A stretch of DNA of 6,897 bases from Flavobacteriales bacterium (lineage in GTDB: Bacteria; Bacteroidota; Bacteroidia; Flavobacteriales; BACL11): contig JABHQB010000103.1 in the NCBI GenBank assembly GCA_018695965.1, positions 1 through 6,897 of the forward strand, given 5' to 3'. Positions 1-5,570 of the stretch are shown here, one piece after another. The notes below the pieces were generated by a model. The model saw nothing but the letters and a program-made list of their open reading frames with translations. It was not told where the DNA came from and did no database searches. How positions within the stretch are numbered: the first letter of the stretch is position 1; the number at the start of each line of letters is the position of its first letter. The position numbers and the translations under genes were made by a program.

Positions 1-682
1 AATAAATATAGCTATTGATGGACATTCTTCTTGCGGTAAAAGTACGATTGCGAAATCAATATCTCAAAAATTCCAGATGAGATATATTGATACTGGAGCA
101 ATGTATCGAGCTATAACCTTATTTTGTTTGCAAAATAATTTGATTTCTGAAGGAATAGTAAATAATGAAGGTCTAAAAAAACATCTAGACTCTATTAATT
201 TAGGTTTTGAATATAATTCTGAAAATAAAGTGTCGGAAACTTTTTTGAATGGAGAAAATATTGAAAATAAAATAAGAGGATTGCAAGTGTCTGAAAATGT
301 AAGTTTTGTTGCAAAACTCCCATTTGTTAGGAAAAAGTTAGTTGTTTTGCAACAAGAAATAGGAAAAGAGAAGAATGTAGTAATGGACGGTAGAGATATT
401 GGTACAAAAGTTTTCCCTGATGCTGAAATCAAATTTTTTGTTACAGCTGATGTCAAGATTAGAGCAAAAAGAAGATTTGAAGAAATGAACTCAAAGGATG
501 TGAGTTTTGATCAGATTTTAAATAATCTAAAAATGAGAGATGAAAATGATACAAGCCGAGAAACAAATCCTTTGAGAATGGCAGAAGATGCTATTTTAAT
601 TGATAATTCAGAAAAATCATTAGAACAGCAAAATATTTTTGTTTTTTCTGAAATTGAAAAAGTACTAACAAATGGAAATTGA
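1..682 (+). CDS. cmk: Cytidylate kinase (5'-partial)
   Basis: Phosphorylates CMP and dCMP to the diphosphates with ATP in the cytoplasm, in pyrimidine nucleotide salvage and turnover. The reading frame is already open at base 2, and 226 codons are visible up to the TGA at 680-682. The E. coli enzyme has 227 residues, so only a few N-terminal residues are missing. The Walker A loop GHSSCGKST lies at visible residues 7-15 (bases 20-46), upstream of the first internal ATG at 77, so that ATG is not the true start. Other family signatures are YIDTGAMYR (from residue 28), DGRDIGT (129-135), and the C-terminal pattern RDENDTSR followed by PLRMAEDAILIDNS. The P-loop version with SSCGKST is, from memory, typical of Bacteroidota. 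The 3' end overlaps ispH by 11 bases, which suggests translational coupling. Identification is secure. Confidence 0.96.
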   Translation, partial: INIAIDGHSSCGKSTIAKSISQKFQMRYIDTGAMYRAITLFCLQNNLISEGIVNNEGLKKHLDSINLGFEYNSENKVSETFLNGENIENKIRGLQVSENVSFVAKLPFVRKKLVVLQQEIGKEKNVVMDGRDIGTKVFPDAEIKFFVTADVKIRAKRRFEEMNSKDVSFDQILNNLKMRDENDTSRETNPLRMAEDAILIDNSEKSLEQQNIFVFSEIEKVLTNGN

Positions 683-1547
683 AATAGATAAATATTCCGG
701 ATTTTGTTTTGGAGTAGTGTACGCTATTCAGATGGCTGAAGAGGAGTTAAAAGAAAGTAATTTCCTTCTTTGTTTGGGAGATATAGTTCATAACAATAAA
801 GAAGTAGAGAGGTTAAGTAACTTGGGATTGAAAGTGATAGATCATGATGATTTAAAGAATTATCATGATTGTAAAGTTCTAATCAGAGCTCATGGAGAAC
901 CACCTTCAACTTACAAAATTGCAATGGAGAATAATATACAATTGTTGGACGCTTCTTGTCCTGTAGTTTTGAAATTACAACATCAAATAAAAGAGGGGTA
1001 TAAAAGTGTTTCAGATATTGATGGTCAGATTGTAGTTTATGGTAAAAAGGGTCATGCTGAAGTTATTGGATTGTTAGGTCAGATTGAAGGGGACGCTGTT
1101 GTAGTTTCTTCAATTGAAGATTTAGATCAATTAGATTTTAATCGGCCAATTTATATGTATTCACAAACTACTAAAAGTCCCAAAAATTATTCTGATATTA
1201 AAAGAGAAATTGAGAAAAGAAGAACAAATATTGGTATAAACAAACCTCTTCAATTTGTTGTTAACGATACTCTTTGTAGGCAAGTTTCAGGTAGAGAACC
1301 TCAATTAAAACAGTTTTCAGCAAAACATGATGTTATTATTTTTGTAAGTGGGAAGAAAAGTTCGAACGGAAGAATGTTGTACGAGTCTTGTAAGAATGAA
1401 AACTCTAATTCTTATTTTGTTTCAGATGTAAATGAAATACATTCTGATTGGTTTTCGTTAGCAAATTCAGTAGGTGTTTGTGGAGCAACTTCTACTCCAT
1501 TATGGATGATGGAAAGAGTTTCTGAATTTATTTCTAAAATAAAATAG
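672..1547 (+). CDS. ispH: 4-hydroxy-3-methylbut-2-enyl diphosphate reductase (IspH/LytB)
   Basis: Last step of the MEP (non-mevalonate) isoprenoid pathway: reduces HMBPP to IPP and DMAPP using a [4Fe-4S] cluster, in the cytoplasm. At 291 residues it has the normal bacterial length. The three cluster cysteines known for the family are present: Cys12 in SGFCFGV, Cys96 in ASCPVV and Cys202 in NDTLCRQ. Substrate-binding positions are also recognisable: His40 in VHNNKEV, His74 in RAHGEPP, His128 and the catalytic Glu130 in GHAEVIG, Thr166/Thr167 in SQTTKSP, the SSNGR stretch (SSN for the diphosphate), and GATSTP near the C-terminus. The ATG at 672 lies inside the end of cmk. It is supported because the conserved cluster motif begins at residue 9, as in E. 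coli IspH. No lipid gene flanks it; the cmk/ispH/rpsA grouping is a conserved gene-order feature rather than a pathway cluster. Confidence 0.97.
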   Translation: MEIEIDKYSGFCFGVVYAIQMAEEELKESNFLLCLGDIVHNNKEVERLSNLGLKVIDHDDLKNYHDCKVLIRAHGEPPSTYKIAMENNIQLLDASCPVVLKLQHQIKEGYKSVSDIDGQIVVYGKKGHAEVIGLLGQIEGDAVVVSSIEDLDQLDFNRPIYMYSQTTKSPKNYSDIKREIEKRRTNIGINKPLQFVVNDTLCRQVSGREPQLKQFSAKHDVIIFVSGKKSSNGRMLYESCKNENSNSYFVSDVNEIHSDWFSLANSVGVCGATSTPLWMMERVSEFISKIK

Positions 1548-1576
1548 AAAAACCCCTTTATTTTTTTTGATTATTG

Positions 1577-1584
1577 TATATTTG
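1577..1584 (+). promoter_or_regulatory. Bacteroidota-type -7 promoter box for rpsA
   Basis: TATATTTG matches the Bacteroidota housekeeping sigma -7 consensus TAnnTTTG and is followed by CAGAC, a familiar continuation in this phylum. It sits 120 bases before the rpsA ATG and 30 bases after the ispH stop. The expected -33 TTG/TTTG element about 17-23 bases upstream is not clear; the region there reads AAAACCCCTTTA. Transcription would start around 1588-1592 and give an rpsA leader of roughly 110 nt. This is a sequence match by eye, not a measured start site. Confidence 0.6.
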
Positions 1585-1602
1585 CAGACCTTTTTATTAT
1601 GT

Positions 1603-1675
1603 TTGTTTAAGGAGAAAAAGGAAAAATATAGAATAATTAATTCCTCTCGGAATTCCAAACATTAACCTTAAATGG
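1603..1675 (+). promoter_or_regulatory. Predicted structured 5' leader of rpsA mRNA
   Basis: Two nested helices can be drawn by eye. The outer one pairs TTTAAGG (1606-1612) with CCTTAAA (1666-1672), seven Watson-Crick pairs extendable by G-U pairs to 1603/1675. The inner one is AATTCC (1639-1644), loop TCTC, GGAATT (1649-1654). AGGAA at 1619-1623 could instead pair with TTCCT at 1641-1645, so alternative folds are possible. In E. coli, S1 represses its own translation through a structured rpsA leader; a similar role here is inference. I do not recognise a named RNA family. Confidence 0.4.
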
Positions 1676-1746
1676 CTCCGGGATACAAGAAGAAAGGACA
1701 AAGATGTCAGAAAAAGAGGCAAAACCTACAGCAAAAAAGACTGTAA
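1672..1746 (+). other. Possible upstream overlapping small ORF (24 codons)
   Basis: An ATG at 1672, in the context AAATGGCT, opens a 24-codon frame ending at TAA 1744-1746. It overlaps the rpsA start (1704) in a different frame. The predicted peptide starts MAPGYKKKGQRCQKK and is very basic, but most of that composition comes from the A-rich DNA of the rpsA start. Its ATG lies in the 3' arm of the outer leader helix. There is no clear ribosome-binding site and no homology is recognised. It is a candidate for leader translation, not a confident gene. Confidence 0.15.
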
Positions 1747-3719
1747 AGAAAGCTGCAAAAACTACTAAAAAAGCGGCTACAAAATCCACTAAAAAGAATA
1801 AAGAGGTAACAGAAGAGGTTGTACAAACAACTCCAGAGGCTGTTTCTGAAACTCCTATAGAAGAGGTAACAGAAGATGTTGTACAAACAACTCTAAAAGA
1901 TGCTTCTGAAACTGCTGTAGAAGAAGTTAAATCAGAAGAGATTGAAACTAAAATAGAAGAACCAAAAGCAAAATCAGAAGATTTTGATTGGTCAACTGTT
2001 TTAGGAGAGGAGTCAGAAAAAGATGTAAACAAAGAAGAAGAATCACTGTATTCTTTAACTATGCCTAAGATTGAAGAGAAACAAGTTTTAGACGGAAAAA
2101 TTGTAAGTATTTCAGAAAGAGAAGTAATTGTAGATATTAACTTTAAGTCTGATGGTGTGATTTCAAGTTCAGAATTTAAATATAATGAAGACCTAAAGAT
2201 AGGAGATGAAGTTGAAATCTTAGTTGAAAAACAAGAAGATAAAAATGGTCAATTAATTTTATCCCATAGAAGAGCTAGAGTTTTAAGAGCATGGGAAAAA
2301 GTAAATATTGCTTTGGAAACGGGAGAAGTAGTTCATGGTAAAATAAAGAGTAGAACTAAAGGAGGTATGATTGCTGAAGTATTTGGAATTGAAGCCTTTT
2401 TACCTGGTTCTCAGATTGATGTTAAACCAATCAGAGATTATGATGAGTATGTTGGTAGAGATATGGAATTTAAGGTTGTAAAAGTAAATGAAGCTTATAG
2501 AAATGTTGTAGTTTCTCATAAAGCACTTATTGAAGCAGATCTTGAAGGACAGAAAGCAGAAATCATGTCTAAATTAGAAAAAGGACAAGTAATTGAAGGT
2601 GTTGTGAAGAACATTACATCATACGGTGTTTTTGTTGATTTAGGAGGTGTTGATGGATTAATTCATATTACTGATCTATCTTGGGGTAGAGTTTCTCATC
2701 CAGAAGAAGTAGTAAAATTAGACGAAACGATTAATGTTGTAATCTTAGAATTTGATAAAGAAAAGAAAAGAATTCAACTTGGTTTAAAACAATTAGGTGA
2801 ACATCCTTGGGATTCTTTAGATGAAAAAATTAAAGAGGGGGATACAGTAAAAGGAAAAGTTGTTGTTGTTGCTGATTATGGTGTGTTTGTTGAGATTCAG
2901 ACAGGAGTTGAAGCTTTAGTTCATGTTTCTGAAATGTCATGGTCAACTCATTTAAAGAGTGCGGGAGACTTCTATAAAGTAGGGGATGAAATTGAAGCAA
3001 AGATTTTAACTTTAGATAGGGAGGAAAGAAAAATGTCATTAGGAGTTAAACAATTAACAGAAGATCCTTGGGTAATTATCGATAAAAAATATTCTGTAGG
3101 CTCCAGACACGATGTAAAAGTTAGAAACTTTACAAACTTCGGTATATTTGTTGAGTTAGAAGAGGGTATTGATGGTCTTGTTCACATTTCAGATTTATCT
3201 TGGACAAAGAAAATTAAGCATCCAGCAGAATTTACTAAAGTAGGAGAATCTATAGATGTAATTGTTTTAGAAATTGATGTTGATAATAGAAGAATTAGTT
3301 TAGGACATAAACAAACTGAAGTTGACCCGTGGGATAATTATGAGACTACATATATTGTTGGCAATCATTTTGATGGTACTGTTACAGAAATTTTTGCTAA
3401 GGGAGCGATTATCAATTTAGGAGATGATGATGTTGAAGCTTTTTCCCCGCTAAGATATCTTGAAAAGGAAGATGATAGCAAACTTACCGTTGGTGAATCT
3501 TCTACTTTTAGAGTGTTAGAGTTTTCTAAGGAAAATAGGAGAATTTTAGTTTCTCATACCTCTACTTTCAAAGATGAGGAAATAAAAAACAAAAAGAAAG
3601 AAAAATCAACTACAGCGAAAGTTGTCAAAAAAATACAAGAAACACAACAGAAATCTACACTTGGTGATTTAGATTCTCTGTCTAGTTTGAAAGATAACCT
3701 TGAAGAACAAGGTGAGTAA
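1704..3719 (+). CDS. rpsA: 30S ribosomal protein S1, six S1 domains, extended N-terminus
   Basis: Binds mRNA on the 30S subunit and helps initiation on structured or Shine-Dalgarno-poor messages. It has 671 residues. Six S1 (OB-fold) domains can be placed at roughly 124-192, 205-274, 293-364, 377-450, 463-536 and 550-620. Domains 3-5 are the most canonical, with (Y/F)G(V/I)FV followed by an H(I/V)(S/T)(D/E)(L/M)SW signature; domains 1, 2 and 6 are divergent, as is normal. Ahead of domain 1 is an extension of about 120 residues: 1-33 has 13 lysines plus many Ala/Thr, and 34-118 is acidic and contains a duplicated 20-residue unit. The segment FDWSTVLGEE (from about 94) resembles a conserved stretch in Bacteroidota S1. 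The C-terminus is Lys-rich and then has STLGDLDSL, typical of the phylum. The start at 1704 follows an AGAAAGGA purine stretch (AGGA at 1695-1698). It has its own leader and promoter box upstream and a terminator immediately downstream, so it is probably transcribed at least partly as a single gene. Confidence 0.96.
   Translation: MSEKEAKPTAKKTVKKAAKTTKKAATKSTKKNKEVTEEVVQTTPEAVSETPIEEVTEDVVQTTLKDASETAVEEVKSEEIETKIEEPKAKSEDFDWSTVLGEESEKDVNKEEESLYSLTMPKIEEKQVLDGKIVSISEREVIVDINFKSDGVISSSEFKYNEDLKIGDEVEILVEKQEDKNGQLILSHRRARVLRAWEKVNIALETGEVVHGKIKSRTKGGMIAEVFGIEAFLPGSQIDVKPIRDYDEYVGRDMEFKVVKVNEAYRNVVVSHKALIEADLEGQKAEIMSKLEKGQVIEGVVKNITSYGVFVDLGGVDGLIHITDLSWGRVSHPEEVVKLDETINVVILEFDKEKKRIQLGLKQLGEHPWDSLDEKIKEGDTVKGKVVVVADYGVFVEIQTGVEALVHVSEMSWSTHLKSAGDFYKVGDEIEAKILTLDREERKMSLGVKQLTEDPWVIIDKKYSVGSRHDVKVRNFTNFGIFVELEEGIDGLVHISDLSWTKKIKHPAEFTKVGESIDVIVLEIDVDNRRISLGHKQTEVDPWDNYETTYIVGNHFDGTVTEIFAKGAIINLGDDDVEAFSPLRYLEKEDDSKLTVGESSTFRVLEFSKENRRILVSHTSTFKDEEIKNKKKEKSTTAKVVKKIQETQQKSTLGDLDSLSSLKDNLEEQGE
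1803..1922 (+). repeat. 60-bp tandem duplication in the rpsA N-terminal extension
   Basis: Bases 1803-1862 and 1863-1922 are two adjacent in-frame 60-base units. Aligning the equivalent blocks 1801-1860 and 1861-1920 by eye gives 8 differences in 60. They encode 20-residue units, residues 34-53 (EVTEEVVQTTPEAVSETPIE) and 54-73 (EVTEDVVQTTLKDASETAVE). A more decayed third unit may follow from residue 74 (EVKSEEIETK). Identity at the DNA level suggests a fairly recent duplication in a low-complexity region that tolerates length change. Confidence 0.85.
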
Positions 3720-3721
3720 TT

Positions 3722-3756
3722 AAAAAAAAGTCCTAATTTTTATTAGGACTTTTTTT
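3722..3756 (+). terminator. Rho-independent terminator after rpsA
   Basis: A perfect 9-bp stem AGTCCTAAT (3729-3737) / ATTAGGACT (3742-3750) with a TTTT loop is followed by a T run through 3756. An A tract (3722-3729) lies just ahead, so the stem can extend with A-U pairs and the element could also act on the minus strand. It begins two bases after the rpsA stop and ends 22 bases before the pyrR ATG, dividing the two transcription units. Confidence 0.9.
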
Positions 3757-3760
3757 ATAC

Positions 3761-3768
3761 TATTTTTG
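3761..3768 (+). promoter_or_regulatory. Candidate -7 promoter box for the pyrR-pyrB unit
   Basis: TATTTTTG fits the Bacteroidota -7 consensus TAnnTTTG. It sits just after the rpsA terminator and 10 bases before the pyrR ATG at 3779. No convincing -33 TTG is visible at the usual distance, because that region is the terminator stem. If it is used, transcription would start within a few bases of the start codon and give an almost leaderless pyrR mRNA. T-rich sequence can match this box by chance, so confidence is moderate. Confidence 0.45.
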
Positions 3769-3778
3769 TCGGTATAAA

Positions 3779-4327
3779 ATGAAAATGGAAAAACAAATAG
3801 TAAGTAGCCAACAATTTGGAATAATGATTGAAAGATTAGCGCATCAGCTAATTGAGAATCATGGAGATTTTTCAGATACAATTCTTGTTGGAATTCAACC
3901 AAGAGGGGTAGAGTTTTCAAAAAGAATTTTGGAAAAACTAAATCAGATTTCTAGTAATAACATACAATCTGGTAATCTAGATATTACATTTTTCAGAGAT
4001 GATTTTGGAAGGAGAGATGTGCCAATTGAAGCTCAAGAATTAGACATGAACGTCTCTGTTGAAGGAAAAAGAGTTGTTCTAATTGACGATGTGTTATTTA
4101 CTGGTAGATCAATAAGATCAGCTATGGATGCCTTACTTAGTTTTGGCAGACCAAAACAAGTAGAACTAATGGTCTTAATTGACAGAAGATTAACTAGACA
4201 TCTTCCTATTCATCCGAATTATGTTGGAAGAACAGTGGATACAATACTAGAAGAGAAAGTGATTGTAAAATGGGAATCTTCTCAGTCGGAAGATAAAATA
4301 ATTTTAATAAATTCTGAAAATGAGTAA
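3779..4327 (+). CDS. pyrR: PyrR: uracil phosphoribosyltransferase / pyr operon regulator
   Basis: A PRTase-fold protein that makes UMP from uracil and PRPP; in Bacillus it also binds pyr mRNA to control attenuation in response to UMP. The 182 residues match the usual PyrR size. Visible family features are IQPRGV (39-44), LDITFFRDD (67-75), the PRPP loop VVLIDDVLFTGRS (99-111), and DRRLTRHLPIHPNYVGR (135-151), which separates PyrR from Upp-type enzymes. Two in-frame ATGs, at 3779 and 3785, could start it; the first is given. The gene overlaps pyrB by 8 bases, the expected partner. There is essentially no untranslated leader in which to fit the classical antiterminator/terminator switch, so the RNA-binding regulatory role is not supported by this window, whereas the enzymatic role is. 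Confidence 0.94.
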   Translation: MKMEKQIVSSQQFGIMIERLAHQLIENHGDFSDTILVGIQPRGVEFSKRILEKLNQISSNNIQSGNLDITFFRDDFGRRDVPIEAQELDMNVSVEGKRVVLIDDVLFTGRSIRSAMDALLSFGRPKQVELMVLIDRRLTRHLPIHPNYVGRTVDTILEEKVIVKWESSQSEDKIILINSENE

Positions 4328-5249
4328 ATTATCGGTAGATCATCTTTTAGGGATAAAGAATCTGAAGAAAAAAGATATTGAGTTAATTTTTAAAACAGCA
4401 GATAATTTCAAAAGAATTATTAATCAGCCCATTAAAAAAGTTCCAACACTTAGAGATATTACCATTGCTAATTTATTTTTCGAAAACTCTACAAGAACAC
4501 GACTCTCATTCGAACTTGCAGAGAAAAGACTTTCAGCAGATGTTGTAAATTTCTCATCATCATCTTCTTCAGTAAAGAAAGGAGAAACCTTAATTGATAC
4601 GGTAAACAACATTTTAGCTATGAAGGTTGATATGGTAGTTATGCGTCATCCGAATCCTGGTGCAGCTGAATTTTTATCTAGGAATGTAGAAGCGAAAATT
4701 GTAAATGCAGGAGATGGAGCTCATGAACATCCTACACAAGCTTTGTTAGACGCATATTCAATTAGAGAAAAATTTGGAGATGTTGCAGAGAAAAAATTCG
4801 TAATTATTGGAGATATTCTTCATTCAAGAGTAGCGTTGTCTAATTTTCATTGTCTTAAAAAACTATCTGCTGAAGTTAGGGTTTGTGGACCCTCTACATT
4901 AATGCCGAAATATCTGGATTCTTTAGGGGTAAAACATTTTACAAATATAAAAGAGGCTCTTAATTGGTGTGATGTAGCAAATGTGTTACGAATTCAGTTA
5001 GAAAGACAAGATGTAAATCATTTCCCTTCATTAAGAGAATATTCTATGGTATATGGTGTCAATAAAGAGTTGTTAGATTCCTTAGATAAAGAGATTGTAA
5101 TAATGCATCCTGGCCCTATAAATAGAGGAGTAGAATTAAGTTCGGATGTAGCGGATTCAGAACACTCAATAATTTTAGATCAGGTAGAGAATGGAGTAGC
5201 AATAAGGATGGCGGTTATATATTTGTTAGCTCAGAAAATTAATAAATAG
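4320..5249 (+). CDS. pyrB: Aspartate carbamoyltransferase catalytic subunit
   Basis: Condenses carbamoyl phosphate with aspartate to give carbamoyl aspartate, the committed step of de novo pyrimidine synthesis, as a cytoplasmic trimer. At 309 residues it has the standard length. The carbamoyl phosphate site STRTR is at 57-61. The flexible '80s loop' is SSSSSSVKKGET, with the lysine that reaches the neighbouring active site at about 87. Arg109 lies in MRHPNPG, and His137 and Gln140 lie in GDGAHEHPTQALLD. Arg170 (HSRVALS) and Arg224/Gln226 (LRIQLER) would bind aspartate, and HPGPINRGVE (263-272) is the conserved C-terminal motif. The start overlaps the pyrR stop. The stop TAG abuts the ATG of the next gene. 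No pyrI regulatory chain follows, so an E. coli-type allosteric holoenzyme encoded here is unlikely. Confidence 0.97.
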   Translation: MSKLSVDHLLGIKNLKKKDIELIFKTADNFKRIINQPIKKVPTLRDITIANLFFENSTRTRLSFELAEKRLSADVVNFSSSSSSVKKGETLIDTVNNILAMKVDMVVMRHPNPGAAEFLSRNVEAKIVNAGDGAHEHPTQALLDAYSIREKFGDVAEKKFVIIGDILHSRVALSNFHCLKKLSAEVRVCGPSTLMPKYLDSLGVKHFTNIKEALNWCDVANVLRIQLERQDVNHFPSLREYSMVYGVNKELLDSLDKEIVIMHPGPINRGVELSSDVADSEHSIILDQVENGVAIRMAVIYLLAQKINK

Positions 5250-5555
5250 ATGAATGATTTAGTAAATGGAAATACTTTAGTTTTTAAAGTGTCAGAGCAA
5301 GGTGAGATAGGAGAATTAAATATCACAGGTGATGTCACTAATTTTATTGCAGACATGTCAGATGTAACATTAGAAGTGGTAGAGTTTATTAAAAATAATT
5401 TGATTACATTTGGGCAATCAATTGATTCAAAAAAAGGTTCTTTTGTTATTGTTTCTACTCATCAGTTTGATGAAAATTTAAATATAGTACCAACAATGCA
5501 AGAGGCCTTTGATTATATAGAAATGGAAGAGATTGAAAGACAATTAGACTTTTAA
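5250..5555 (+). CDS. Small conserved STAS-like protein of the pyrB-rnz region
   Basis: A 101-residue soluble, acidic protein with no signal peptide or membrane segment. The pattern is a beta-rich first third (TLVFKVSEQGEIGELNITGDV), then a helix, then a strand (SFVIVS, 64-69) and a closing helix VPTMQEAFDYIEMEEIERQLDF (80-101, read in two halves). I associate the ending PT-QEA-D-IEMEEIER-L-F with short Flavobacteriia proteins encoded next to rnz and with a STAS/anti-sigma-antagonist-like fold. That is recall and not a search. No phosphorylatable serine motif of classical SpoIIAA-type antagonists is evident. Its ATG follows the pyrB TAG directly, so translational coupling is likely. Function is unknown; a role with RNase Z or in pyrimidine control cannot be derived from sequence. 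Confidence 0.8.
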   Translation: MNDLVNGNTLVFKVSEQGEIGELNITGDVTNFIADMSDVTLEVVEFIKNNLITFGQSIDSKKGSFVIVSTHQFDENLNIVPTMQEAFDYIEMEEIERQLDF

Positions 5556-5570
5556 TAATAAAAAAACAAT

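Noticed and set aside
64..456. Minus-strand open frame of 130 codons within cmk
   Set aside because: It lies wholly opposite strongly supported cmk coding sequence and has low-complexity Phe/Ser/Lys content, as expected from antisense AT-rich DNA.
1536..1568. Possible terminator after ispH (A-rich arm, then CCCC and a T run)
   Set aside because: The only pairing available is A-T between AAAATAAA and TTTATTTT across a long loop, without any G-C pairs; a T run alone is not enough to call an intrinsic terminator.
1637..2032. Minus-strand open frame of 131 codons opposite the rpsA start
   Set aside because: It is the antisense of the rpsA N-terminal repeat and Lys/Glu-rich region; its Ser/Val/Phe-rich composition mirrors that bias, and no motif or start context supports it.
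3729..3750. rpsA-pyrR hairpin as a PyrR-binding RNA, because it contains AGUCC and AGGACU
   Set aside because: The conserved PyrR-binding loop and purine bulge known from Bacillus are absent; the short perfect stem with a T tail is fully explained as a terminator.
3720..3920. Minus-strand open frame across the terminator and pyrR start
   Set aside because: Its end runs through the terminator hairpin and the rest is antisense to conserved pyrR; no recognisable protein features.
4548..4572. Run of TCA/TCT serine codons in pyrB as a microsatellite
   Set aside because: The six serines lie in the conserved serine-rich active-site loop ahead of VKKGET, so family constraint explains them.
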